This document shows positions 9,162 to 17,017 of a DNA stretch of 64,000 bases, one piece after another. The notes below the pieces were generated by a model. That model was not told where the DNA came from, made no database searches, and saw only the letters and a program-made list of their open reading frames with translations. The position numbers were made by a program, and so were the translations under genes. The DNA lies in contig CAKRLG010000004.1 of assembly GCA_934359255.1 (NCBI GenBank), positions 101,965 to 165,964 of the forward strand, written 5' to 3'. Position 1 is the first letter of the stretch; each line of letters begins with the position of its first letter. This DNA is from an uncultured Ruminococcus sp. (lineage in GTDB: Bacteria > Bacillota > Clostridia > Lachnospirales > Lachnospiraceae).

Positions 9162-10378
9162 TAAATGATACGATACATACCATTTGGCCGGGATGGAAAG
9201 TGGTGGATAAAATAGGTAATGATTCACGAGATATGTTATTTGAAGTTATACAGTCAAATGATTCTGCTGATACACGAGGATCAGTTAAAGTAATTTCAAT
9301 TCCTGAGGAAGAGGCAGAGATCCATACACTTTTAACGAAGGGAAAGTCAGATGAGTGGATTCAGACATATCTGAAAAAAAAGACCAGTGATTATATCAGG
9401 AGAATCCAGTTTATAGCAGCTTTTCGTGGCGCATCGAATATGATTCGAATCGAAGATTGCAGAGCTGTTGAAAAAACGGATCAAACGGGATGGGAAATTT
9501 ATATCCGCATGGAATTTCTGTATCCCCTTAGTGTTTATATTCGTGAACACAGTATGACAGAACAGGAAGTTGTCAAAATGGGGATAGACGTTTGTACTGC
9601 ACTCGAACAGTATGAGAAATGTGATACAGTCCATGGAAATGTGAAAGCAGAACAGATTTTTATTGACGCATCCGGCAAATATAAACTTGGGGATTTTGAC
9701 AAATCGTGGGAAAAAGAGAATACCGTGACTGGCTATGGTCAAAAAAATGACAAGATTGAAAAAACCGAGGATGTATATGCACTTGGAAAAGTGATAAGTG
9801 AGCTATTAAATGGAAAACAGATTTCCGGGAATCTGGCACAGGTACTTTTTTACAGCTGCTCGTCGGATTCGGGTAAGCGGTTTCGATCTGTAACAGCAAT
9901 GAAAAATGCGTTAAAGAGCATATCTTATACAGCTGAAAATATTTCAGAAAAAAGATCAAATCCGGAAGTAAGAAAGGATATAAATAACGGTAAGACAGAA
10001 CATACAGTTCCCGGTGGCGAAAATGTCCCTCCGGTTGTGAGGAAAAAGGACAAAAGAAAGCAAATATTAGCATCGACGATTCTTGTGATTCTTCTGATTG
10101 CAGCCTTCATGTTTGGAAGAATATTACTGTTTACCATTCCGAATCTGATGGATGAAAAAGAGAAAAATGACAGCGAAAAAAGTGCGGCTGTTGTAGAAAA
10201 AGAAGAAGATTCAGAGAAAAACCAGCAGGAGGATGATGACAAAAAAACAAAAATTACGGAAGCGTTGAAGGAGGCAGAAGCACAAAAGCAGGTTAATGCT
10301 GTAAAAGAAAGTGGATTTGATGCGAGGATGTTTGTTACTACAGATTGGAGTAATTTGAATTCTGAAAAATGTACATAA
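9158..10378 (+). CDS. Membrane-anchored pseudokinase, apparently truncated at its C-terminus
   Basis: Residues about 12-250 resemble a Hanks-type Ser/Thr kinase: Lys44 in 'VKVIS' fits the ATP lysine, but the catalytic loop reads 'HGNVKAEQI' (His159, Asn161 instead of the catalytic Asp) and the DFG motif reads 'DFD' (179-181). Most of the glycine loop is also absent. A transmembrane helix lies at about 300-325, followed by a charged outer stretch rich in Lys and Glu. The protein ends 'DWSNLNSEKCT'. In related proteins I recall, a SPOR-like repeat continues here as 'SEKWY', and adding one G at TGTACATAA would restore W-Y-I-T. That suggests a frameshift or deletion, but this is from memory and needs alignment. 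Confidence 0.7.
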   Translation: MINDTIHTIWPGWKVVDKIGNDSRDMLFEVIQSNDSADTRGSVKVISIPEEEAEIHTLLTKGKSDEWIQTYLKKKTSDYIRRIQFIAAFRGASNMIRIEDCRAVEKTDQTGWEIYIRMEFLYPLSVYIREHSMTEQEVVKMGIDVCTALEQYEKCDTVHGNVKAEQIFIDASGKYKLGDFDKSWEKENTVTGYGQKNDKIEKTEDVYALGKVISELLNGKQISGNLAQVLFYSCSSDSGKRFRSVTAMKNALKSISYTAENISEKRSNPEVRKDINNGKTEHTVPGGENVPPVVRKKDKRKQILASTILVILLIAAFMFGRILLFTIPNLMDEKEKNDSEKSAAVVEKEEDSEKNQQEDDDKKTKITEALKEAEAQKQVNAVKESGFDARMFVTTDWSNLNSEKCT

Positions 10379-10382
10379 CTAT

Positions 10383-10428
10383 AAAAAGCAGGTGGCTATT
10401 TTAAATGAAAATAACTACCTGCTTTTTG
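10383..10428. terminator. Bidirectional terminator between the island and the ROK gene
   Basis: AAAAAGCAGGT pairs with ACCTGCTTTTT around an AT-rich loop that also pairs internally. The A-run and T-run at the two ends allow it to stop transcription from both converging genes (pseudokinase on plus, ROK regulator on minus). Confidence 0.75.
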
Positions 10429-10512
10429 ATGTGAGTGAACAGAAAACCTAAATAAGCGTGTGTTTGCAAGAAAATCTTGGAAAAGGCTGTAATTACGAGT
10501 AGAATACATGTT

Positions 10513-11664
10513 CTAAGACCCGTAAAAACAGAGCTTTTCAATGCCGAGATAATTGCCGATACATATTCGCGCAGCTCCCAGCAACACACCGATATCCTGC
10601 AGTGTAGAAATCTTTAGCTGGCAGGTGGAACGAAAACGGGAAGACAGCTTTTCCTGGATCTCGGGAAGAAGACTGGGCAGGTAAGCGGTCAGCTGGCTGT
10701 TCAGTATGATACAGTCCGGGGAAAAGAGGTTCCACAGATTATTGATCCCGCAGGCAAGGTATGTGGTGAATTCGTCCATGACCGTGAGCGCGGCGGAGTC
10801 TTTCTGGTTATAGCGCCACACCAGATCGTCAATGGAATTTTCCGCCAGACCGGAAAGCTCCTGATAGCGGGAGAGTACGGCCGGTTCGGAGATATACTGT
10901 TCCAGACAGCCCTGATTGCCACAGGGGCAGGGGCGTCCGCCTGGCTGAACGATCATGTGACCGAATTCGCCGGCGGTTCCGGCATGTCCGGTATAAAGAT
11001 GATGCTCCAGAATAATACCGGCACCGACGCCGGCGTGAATGCTGATATGGATCAGATTTTTATGATTTTCCACAAAGGTTTTTTCGGCGAGGGCGGAAAG
11101 GTTCGCTTCGTTTTCCAGCCAGACCGGAATCTGCAGTTCTTTTTCAAGCTCGCCGGCGATGGGAAGACGGGCCAGGTCATAGTTTGGCGAAAATGTGATC
11201 TCATTATGAAAGACGGTTCCGTGGATACCGATACAGATGCCCACAATGCCAAACGGGGTGGAAGGAAGCAGCCGGATCTGGTCACGGATGATCTGCAGCA
11301 GAAAATCCACAGTGTTTTCCCGTTCCGTCATACGATTATACTGATGCAGTCGACAGTTTTGTCCCAGCAGGTCGCAGATCATCAGTATTGTGCGCTCCAC
11401 GCCAAGATCTAGTGTGATCAGATAACCGTTCTGGCGGCAGAAACTCAGCAATATGGGCTTCCGGCCGTATTGTGTCTGGTCACTCCCGATTTCTTCGATA
11501 TATTGTTCATCCAGCAGATCCTGCACGATGGCAGATATCGTTGCTTTGGTAAGCCCTAACTTTTTCGAGATGGCGGCCCGGGAGAGAGGACCGTCATTGA
11601 TCACGGCCTCAAGAACCAGTTTTCTGTTCATCTCGCGGATTAGTTCTTTACTTCCTGTAACCAT
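10513..11664 (-). CDS. ROK family transcriptional repressor (XylR-like)
   Basis: This is a 383-residue protein. Residues 1-70 are a winged helix ('LSRAAISKKLGLTKATISAIVQDLLD'); the rest is a ROK sugar-kinase-like fold with 'GICIGIHG' and 'GAGIILEHHLYTGHAGTAGE', and the ROK zinc site 'CPCGNQGCLE' near residues 246-255. ROK proteins of this architecture repress sugar genes until the sugar binds. It is divergent from an isomerase-xylulokinase pair, and two AT-rich palindromes in between (11744-11764 and 11812-11832) look like its operators. The inducer is likely xylose or the isomerase substrate; this is inferred from context. Confidence 0.9.
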   Translation of the reverse strand: MVTGSKELIREMNRKLVLEAVINDGPLSRAAISKKLGLTKATISAIVQDLLDEQYIEEIGSDQTQYGRKPILLSFCRQNGYLITLDLGVERTILMICDLLGQNCRLHQYNRMTERENTVDFLLQIIRDQIRLLPSTPFGIVGICIGIHGTVFHNEITFSPNYDLARLPIAGELEKELQIPVWLENEANLSALAEKTFVENHKNLIHISIHAGVGAGIILEHHLYTGHAGTAGEFGHMIVQPGGRPCPCGNQGCLEQYISEPAVLSRYQELSGLAENSIDDLVWRYNQKDSAALTVMDEFTTYLACGINNLWNLFSPDCIILNSQLTAYLPSLLPEIQEKLSSRFRSTCQLKISTLQDIGVLLGAARICIGNYLGIEKLCFYGS

Positions 11665-11743
11665 AGAGGTACCTCCGTGATGATATATTTACATGTGCTT
11701 CCACATGAGTATGTATGTGTTCTTACTGTTTACCATACCATAA

Positions 11744-11764
11744 TTTGTTTAATAAGTAAACAAA
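11744..11764. promoter_or_regulatory. Operator-like palindrome 1 (ROK regulator)
   Basis: TTTGTTTA-ATAAG-TAAACAAA is an inverted repeat between the divergent ROK and isomerase genes, just upstream of the isomerase -35 box. A near copy lies at 11812. The spacing and type match ROK/XylR operators, which are AT-rich with the form GTTTA...TAAAC. Confidence 0.65.
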
Positions 11765-11778
11765 ATAGGAAAAACTAC

Positions 11779-11807
11779 TTGACGAACTATAGGACAAGTG
11801 CTAGAGT
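11779..11807 (+). promoter_or_regulatory. Promoter of the isomerase-xylulokinase unit
   Basis: TTGACG (11779-11784), a 17-base spacer, then TAGAGT (11802-11807). It is flanked by the two operator-like palindromes, so a bound repressor would block it. Confidence 0.6.
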
Positions 11808-11811
11808 GTAA

Positions 11812-11832
11812 TTAGTTTAATAAATAAACAAA
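11812..11832. promoter_or_regulatory. Operator-like palindrome 2 (ROK regulator)
   Basis: TTAGTTTAATAAATAAACAAA repeats the sequence and symmetry of the 11744 site and overlaps the expected transcription start of the isomerase promoter. Confidence 0.65.
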
Positions 11833-11886
11833 TACAGAGACGAACATTAAAAATGGCAGATTACATAGTCTGAAGGAGGAAAAATC

Positions 11887-13353
11887 ATGATCAACACACC
11901 GGAAGTAAAATTAGGTATCGTAGCCGTAAGCAGAGACTGTTTCCCGATCACCCTGTCCGAGTCAAGAAGAAAAGCAGTGGCAGCAGCTTATAAGGGAGAA
12001 CTGTACGAATGTCCAACCGTAGTAGAGAGTGAACTGGATATGCAGAAAGCCCTGAAAGAGGTGCAGGAAGCAGGATGTAATGCCCTGGTTGTCTATCTTG
12101 GAAACTTCGGTCCGGAGACCGCAGAGACTCTGCTGGTAAAATATTTTGACGGACCGTGTATGGTGGTTGCGGCAGCAGAAGAGCATGGAGACAATCTGGT
12201 ACAGGGACGTGGAGATGCATATTGTGGTATGCTGAACGCAAGCTACAACCTGCAGCTTCGCAATCTGAAAGCATATATCCCGGAATATCCGGTAGGAACA
12301 CCGGAAGAAGTCGCTGAGATGATGGAAGAGTTTGTTCCGATTGCAAGAGCCGTTGTTGGTCTGAAAGATCTGAAAATTATCACTTTCGGTCCGCGTCCAC
12401 AGGACTTTATGGCTTGTAATGCACCGATCAAACAGCTGTTCAATCTGGGTGTGGAGATCGAAGAAAACTCCGAACTGGATCTGTTCGAAGCATTCCACAA
12501 ACATGACGGAGACGAAAGAATCCCGGCAGTCGTTGCAGATATGGAAAAAGAACTGGGGGATGGAAACAACAAACCGACGATTCTTCCCAAACTGGCACAG
12601 TATGAGCTGACCCTTCTTGACTGGATCGAAGCACATAAAGGATCCAGAAAATACGTTGCCATCGCAGGAAAATGCTGGCCGGCATTCCAGACACAGTTCG
12701 GTTTTGTTCCGTGCTATGTCAACAGCCGTCTGACCGGAAGAGGCATCCCGGTATCCTGTGAGGTGGATATCTATGGCGCACTGAGTGAATTTATCGGAAC
12801 AATGGTAAGTAACGATGCCGTAACTCTGCTGGATATCAACAACACCGTACCGGCAGATATGTATGAAGGCGAAATTAAAGGTAAATATAATTATACACAC
12901 AAAGATACATTTATGGGATTCCACTGTGGCAATACCACAACCGGAAAACTGACTTCCTGCTCCATGAAATATCAGCTGATCATGGCAAGATCTCTTCCGG
13001 AAGAGGTGACACAGGGAACACTGGAAGGAGATATCGTACCTGGAGATATCACATTCTTCCGTCTGCAGAGTACTGCTGACGGAAAACTGCGTGCTTATGT
13101 GGCAAATGGTGAAGTGCTTCCGGTTGCAACCCGTTCCTTCGGTGGCATCGGTATCTTCGCAATCCCGGAGATGGGAAGATTCTATCGTCATGAACTAATC
13201 GAAAAAGGCTACCCACATCACGGAGCAGTTGCATTCGGACACTATGGAAAAGCACTGTTTGAAGTGTTCAAATACATCGGTGTAACACCGGATGAGATCG
13301 GATACAACCATCCGAAGGGAGACAGATATCTGACAGAAAATCCTTTCGCATAA
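11887..13353 (+). CDS. L-fucose/L-arabinose isomerase family sugar isomerase
   Basis: This is a 488-residue protein of the FucI/AraA fold: an N-terminal Rossmann-like part ('LGIVAVSRDCFP', 'ALVVYLGNFGPE'), a middle domain with 'FGPRPQDFMACNAP', and a C-terminal domain with 'FMGFHCGNTTTGKL' and 'HHGAVAFGHYGKALFE', whose Glu, Asp and His residues are the likely metal site. Members interconvert aldoses and ketoses. It lies 121 bases upstream of xylulokinase under a ROK repressor, so the product is probably a ketose that XylB can phosphorylate; the exact sugar is uncertain. It has no resemblance to the usual xylose isomerase XylA. The ATG follows AAGGAGGAAAAATC. Confidence 0.8.
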   Translation: MINTPEVKLGIVAVSRDCFPITLSESRRKAVAAAYKGELYECPTVVESELDMQKALKEVQEAGCNALVVYLGNFGPETAETLLVKYFDGPCMVVAAAEEHGDNLVQGRGDAYCGMLNASYNLQLRNLKAYIPEYPVGTPEEVAEMMEEFVPIARAVVGLKDLKIITFGPRPQDFMACNAPIKQLFNLGVEIEENSELDLFEAFHKHDGDERIPAVVADMEKELGDGNNKPTILPKLAQYELTLLDWIEAHKGSRKYVAIAGKCWPAFQTQFGFVPCYVNSRLTGRGIPVSCEVDIYGALSEFIGTMVSNDAVTLLDINNTVPADMYEGEIKGKYNYTHKDTFMGFHCGNTTTGKLTSCSMKYQLIMARSLPEEVTQGTLEGDIVPGDITFFRLQSTADGKLRAYVANGEVLPVATRSFGGIGIFAIPEMGRFYRHELIEKGYPHHGAVAFGHYGKALFEVFKYIGVTPDEIGYNHPKGDRYLTENPFA

Positions 13354-13393
13354 TTTGTATAAAAGCAGAAAAGTAAAAAGAAGTCAGGAGATG

Positions 13394-13424
13394 GAGCGTG
13401 TTTGAAGGTGTTTTGAACACGCTC
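13394..13424. repeat. Small hairpin related to the TAGAGCGTGT repeat family
   Basis: GAGCGTGTT (13394-13402) and AACACGCTC (13416-13424) form a hairpin between the isomerase and xylB genes. The arm shares GAGCGTGTTTGAA with the element ends at 4636, 14945 and 42509. It may also cut transcription between the two genes, but no T-run follows. Confidence 0.5.
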
Positions 13425-13474
13425 TCATCAATCAGAGAAGAATATACAGTTAGGAAGTATACAGGAGGAGAAAG

Positions 13475-14947
13475 ATGAAATATTATATTGGCGTAGACCT
13501 TGGAACATCTGCGGTAAAACTTCTGCTGATGGATCAGGAAGGACAGGTTGTCAATATCGTATCCAGAGAATATCCGCTGTCTTTCCCACATCCGGGCTGG
13601 TCAGAACAGAATCCGGAAGACTGGTGGGAACAGTCGAAAGAAGGAATCCGGGAACTGATCAGTAAGATCGATGCAGCAGAGGTGGCAGGTATCAGTTTTG
13701 GCGGACAGATGCATGGGCTGGTTATTCTGGACGAGAAGGATCAGGTGATCCGTCCGGCGATTCTGTGGAACGACGGGCGAACTACAAAAGAAACCGATTA
13801 TCTGAATCAGGTGATCGGCAAAGAAAAACTGTCTGAATATACGGCGAATATCGCATTTGCCGGATTTACCGCACCGAAGCTTCTGTGGGTAAAAGAAAAT
13901 GAGCCGGATAATTTTGCAAAGATTTGTAAAATTATGCTTCCGAAAGATTACCTGGCGTACTGCCTGACCGGTGTACATTGCTGTGATTACTCCGATGCGT
14001 CCGGTATGCTTCTGCTGGATGTGAAAAATAAATGCTGGTCAGAACAGATGCTGGAAATCTGTGGTGTCACCAGAGAACAGATGCCGGAACTTTTTGAGAG
14101 CTATGAAAAAGTGGGCACATTAAAACCGGAGGTGGCAAAAGAGCTGGGACTGCCGGAAACCTGTCTGGTGGCAGCGGGTGCCGGAGATAATGCGGCAGCA
14201 GCTGTGGGAACCGGTACAGTGGGAGATGGTCAGTGCAATGTATCTCTGGGAACCAGCGGAACAATCTTTATTTCCAGTGAGAACTTCGGCGTGGATCCAC
14301 ATAATGCCCTGCATGCATTTGCCCATGCGGACGGACATTATCATCTGATGGGATGCATGCTGAGTGCGGCATCCTGCAATAAATGGTGGATGGATACCAT
14401 TATCGGAACAAAAGATTATGGAAAAGAGCAGGAAACAATTGAAAATCTGGGGGAAAATCATGTATTCTTCTTACCGTATCTGATGGGAGAACGTTCGCCA
14501 CATAACGATCCGCAGGCAAGAGGTACTTTTATCGGTATGTCTATGGATACCAGCCGTGCGGATATGACACAGGCGGTTCTGGAAGGCGTGGCGTTTGCGA
14601 TCCGTGATTCTTTTGAGATAGCAAAATCTCTGGGGATTCATATCGAGAGAACCAGGATCTGCGGTGGTGGAGCGAAGAGCCCACTGTGGAGAAAGATTAT
14701 TGCCAATGTACTGAATATCAAAGTGGACCGGATCGCCTCCGAGGAAGGACCGGCCCTTGGCGGTGCCATGCTTGCTGCAGTTGCGGATGGAACCTTTGCA
14801 TCTGTGGAAGAGGCGGCTGCAAGGATCGTGAAAGTGGTGGAAACCGTAGAACCGGATCCGGAGATCGCAGCAAAATACGAGACACAGTATCGGAAATTTG
14901 AGCAGATCTATCCGACGGTGAAAGCGTTATTCCCGAAGATTTCCTAG
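13475..14947 (+). CDS. xylB: Xylulokinase
   Basis: XylB phosphorylates D-xylulose to xylulose 5-phosphate with ATP. The 490-residue protein is a full-length FGGY kinase: 'YIGVDLGTSAVKLLLMD' at the N-terminus, 'GWSEQNPEDWW', 'GISFGGQMHGLV' with the substrate-binding Met-His, 'ILWNDGRT', 'GAGDNAAAAVG', 'LGTSGTIF' and a C-terminal 'GGGAKSPLWRKIIANVL'. These are the hallmarks of xylulokinase rather than glycerol kinase. The ATG follows AGGAGGAGAAAG. Its TAG stop codon is the first three bases of a repeat element (14945), suggesting that the element was inserted at the very end of the gene. Confidence 0.93.
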   Translation: MKYYIGVDLGTSAVKLLLMDQEGQVVNIVSREYPLSFPHPGWSEQNPEDWWEQSKEGIRELISKIDAAEVAGISFGGQMHGLVILDEKDQVIRPAILWNDGRTTKETDYLNQVIGKEKLSEYTANIAFAGFTAPKLLWVKENEPDNFAKICKIMLPKDYLAYCLTGVHCCDYSDASGMLLLDVKNKCWSEQMLEICGVTREQMPELFESYEKVGTLKPEVAKELGLPETCLVAAGAGDNAAAAVGTGTVGDGQCNVSLGTSGTIFISSENFGVDPHNALHAFAHADGHYHLMGCMLSAASCNKWWMDTIIGTKDYGKEQETIENLGENHVFFLPYLMGERSPHNDPQARGTFIGMSMDTSRADMTQAVLEGVAFAIRDSFEIAKSLGIHIERTRICGGGAKSPLWRKIIANVLNIKVDRIASEEGPALGGAMLAAVADGTFASVEEAAARIVKVVETVEPDPEIAAKYETQYRKFEQIYPTVKALFPKIS

Positions 14948-15108
14948 AGCGTGTCTGAAAAAGGCTTTTCGTGAGTTGCGAGTCCCAGTTTGTGGGAGAT
15001 TTTATCCGAATGAGGGAGGCGTAGCGGGCTACGGCAACCGAATGAGGGTAAAATCTCCCGCAAACTGGGGCTTGCAGATTGCGGAAATGATTTTTCAGAC
15101 ATGCTCTA
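14945..15108. mobile_element. MITE-like element with terminal inverted repeats
   Basis: TAGAGCGTGTCTGAAAAA (14945-14962) is inverted at 15091-15108 with one difference. Inside, CCCAGTTTG(T/C)GGGAGATTTTA forms a second pair of inverted arms, and CCGAATGAGGG is present twice as a direct repeat (from about 15006 and 15039) around a GC-rich centre. The whole 164-base unit has no coding frame. The structure fits a short non-autonomous transposable element or a REP-like unit. Solo ends occur at 4636 and 42509. Confidence 0.7.
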
Positions 15109-15146
15109 GATACAGAATAATACAGACAATAAAGTGATGAAAAAAA

Positions 15147-15188
15147 CGGGCAGGAAACTAGTTTCAGATAGTATTCCTGCCTGCTTTT
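15147..15188 (+). terminator. Intrinsic terminator after xylB
   Basis: GGGCAGGAA-ACTA pairs with TAGT-ATTCCTGCC, followed by TGCTTTTAC. It ends the xylB transcript after the MITE-like element. The 341-base gap between xylB and the lyase gene holds only that element, this hairpin and a promoter. Confidence 0.7.
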
Positions 15189-15192
15189 ACAT

Positions 15193-15221
15193 TTGTGCTT
15201 TATACAGAAAACATATATAAT
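15193..15221 (+). promoter_or_regulatory. Promoter of the MalY/PatB-type gene
   Basis: TTGTGC (15193-15198), a 17-base spacer and a perfect TATAAT (15216-15221), 68 bases before the start codon. Confidence 0.65.
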
Positions 15222-15288
15222 AGAGATAACTGTGAAGGTGTGGGGCAGTTATTGATAAGAGTAATTATATACATGGAGGTTTTTACAA

Positions 15289-16503
15289 ATGAAATACGAT
15301 TTTACAACAATCATGGATCGTCACGGTATGGATGCGATTGCGGTAGATGGTCTCAGTGAAGACGGACAGGGAAGTCCGGCGAAACCAAAAGAGGGATTTG
15401 ATATTATTCCGATGTGGGTTGCGGATATGAATTTTGCGACAGTACCGACGGTACAGGAGGCAATTACGGAGCGAGTAAAGCATCCGGCATTTGGGTATTT
15501 TGCACCGCGGGAAGAGTATTTTCAGGAGATTATCGACTGGCAGATGAAACGAAACGGAGTAGAGGGACTGACTGCGGAGGCAATCGGGTATGAAAATGGT
15601 GTACTCGGCGGTGTTCTGTCTACGTTACAGGCATTTGCAAGTCCGGGGGATGCAGTGCTTTTGCACAGCCCGACTTATATCGGATTTACCGGATGTATCG
15701 GAAATTATGGATATAAGATGATTCACAGTCCACTGAAAAAAGATGCGGAAGGAATCTGGAGGATGGATTATGAAGATATGGATGCGAAGATCAAAGAGCA
15801 TCATATCCATGTAGCAGTCTTCTGTAATCCTCATAACCCGTGTGGCCGGGTATGGGAACGCTGGGAGATTGAAAAAGCGATGGAAGTATATAAGGCCAAT
15901 GACTGCGTGGTTATCTCTGATGAGATCTGGTCAGATCTGATCCTGGAAGGATATCATCATACGCCGGCACAGTCTGTCAGCGAGGATGCGAGAAACCGCA
16001 CCGTGGCGATGTATGCGCCGAGCAAAACCTTTAACCTGGCAGGCCTGGTGGGAAGTTATCATATCATTTACAATTCCTATCTTCGTGACCGGGTGATGGC
16101 AGCCAGCAGTAAATCACACTATAATGCGATGAATGTACTTTCCATGTATGCACTGATCGGTGCATATAAACCGGAAGGCTATGAGTGGGTGGATGAACTG
16201 TGCCGGGTACTGAGCGGAAATGTTTCCTATGCCTGCGATTTCATCAAAGAACACTTTCCAGGTGTCACATTAAGCCGCCCGCAGGGAACCTATATGCTGT
16301 TCCTGGACTGTGAAGAATGGTGTAAGACACATGAAAAAACCATCGACGAGGTCCTCAAAGCCGGTTGGGATGTAGGTGTGGCATGGCAGGACGGCCGCCC
16401 GTTCTTTGCCCCGTACGGCATCCGCGTAAACCTGGCACTGCCACTCAGCAGAGTGCAGGAAGCTTTTGAACGGCTGAAAAAATATGTGTTTGTAGATAAA
16501 TAA
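15289..16503 (+). CDS. MalY/PatB family PLP-dependent C-S lyase or aminotransferase
   Basis: This is a 404-residue fold-type I PLP enzyme. The MalY/PatB subgroup is shown by 'IPMWVADMNFATVPTVQEA' near the N-terminus, 'AFGYFAPREEYF', 'NPHNPCGRVW', 'VVISDEIWSDLIL' and the PLP lysine Lys246 in 'YAPSKTFNLAGL'. Members cleave cystathionine or cysteine-type C-S bonds, and some act as aminotransferases. It stands alone with its own promoter and GGAGG ribosome site. The physiological substrate cannot be told from sequence. Confidence 0.88.
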   Translation: MKYDFTTIMDRHGMDAIAVDGLSEDGQGSPAKPKEGFDIIPMWVADMNFATVPTVQEAITERVKHPAFGYFAPREEYFQEIIDWQMKRNGVEGLTAEAIGYENGVLGGVLSTLQAFASPGDAVLLHSPTYIGFTGCIGNYGYKMIHSPLKKDAEGIWRMDYEDMDAKIKEHHIHVAVFCNPHNPCGRVWERWEIEKAMEVYKANDCVVISDEIWSDLILEGYHHTPAQSVSEDARNRTVAMYAPSKTFNLAGLVGSYHIIYNSYLRDRVMAASSKSHYNAMNVLSMYALIGAYKPEGYEWVDELCRVLSGNVSYACDFIKEHFPGVTLSRPQGTYMLFLDCEEWCKTHEKTIDEVLKAGWDVGVAWQDGRPFFAPYGIRVNLALPLSRVQEAFERLKKYVFVDK

Positions 16504-16607
16504 TAATCTGAATATGCGGAGAGTCGTGAGAACGAAAAACCTGTCCTTTATCCGGCTATAGAATGGGACATAGACGAAAAGGTGAGGAAGATATCGAAAA
16601 AACACCA

Positions 16608-16631
16608 GTGTCAAGAAAAAATACTTGACAC
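16608..16631. repeat. Inverted repeat overlapping the ylxM -35 region
   Basis: GTGTCAAG (16608-16615) and CTTGACAC (16624-16631) form an 8-bp inverted repeat with an 8-base spacer; the right arm contains the -35 hexamer. A regulator binding here would block the promoter of ylxM-ffh. Confidence 0.45.
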
Positions 16632-16653
16632 CCATAAAAGATTGTTGTATGAT
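16625..16653 (+). promoter_or_regulatory. Near-consensus promoter of ylxM-ffh
   Basis: TTGACA (16625-16630), a 17-base spacer and TATGAT (16648-16653). It overlaps the ATGs at 16649 and 16652, so the translation start of ylxM should lie downstream. Confidence 0.65.
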
Positions 16654-16663
16654 GTCCAAGGTG

Positions 16664-17014
16664 ATGAACATGGATGCGCTTGCGAGACAGGCATTGTTAT
16701 ATGATTTTTATGGCGAACTGCTGACGGAGCATCAGCAGAATGTTTACGAAGATGTTGTGTTGAATGATTATTCGCTCAGCGAGGTGGCGCAGGATCAGGG
16801 AATCAGCCGGCAGGGGGTTCATGATCTGGTGAAGCGCAGTACCAGAATACTGGAAGAATATGAAGAAAAACTGCATCTGGTAGAAAAGTTCGTAGCGGTC
16901 CGCGAGAAGGTACATGAGATTCACGGACTGACACAACACTATGAGGAAAAAGATCTGAATCAGGTGATGAACCGGATCGAGACTTTATCCCACAGCATAT
17001 TAGAGGAGTTATAA
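16664..17014 (+). CDS. ylxM: YlxM family HTH protein, SRP-associated
   Basis: YlxM proteins lie next to ffh and modulate the signal recognition particle pathway. The motif is 'LLYDFYGELLTEHQQNVYEDVVLNDYSLSEVAQDQGISRQGVHDLVKRS', a helix-turn-helix of the sigma-70 region 4 type, followed by a coiled C-terminus ('LEEYEEKLHLVEKFV'). The length of about 115 residues is usual. ATG 16664 (or 16670) is chosen because the promoter -10 box covers the earlier ATGs; the leader would then be only a few bases long, so the start or the promoter could be wrong. The gene ends three bases before ffh. Confidence 0.85.
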   Translation: MNMDALARQALLYDFYGELLTEHQQNVYEDVVLNDYSLSEVAQDQGISRQGVHDLVKRSTRILEEYEEKLHLVEKFVAVREKVHEIHGLTQHYEEKDLNQVMNRIETLSHSILEEL

Positions 17015-17017
17015 TAC

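Noticed and set aside
863..10378. Prophage or integrative element
   Set aside because: An XRE regulator and a shift to AT-rich sequence suggested it, but no integrase, capsid, portal, relaxase or attachment repeat is seen.
11962..13191. 409-codon minus-strand frame over the sugar isomerase gene
   Set aside because: Antisense shadow of a well-supported gene with no motif of its own.
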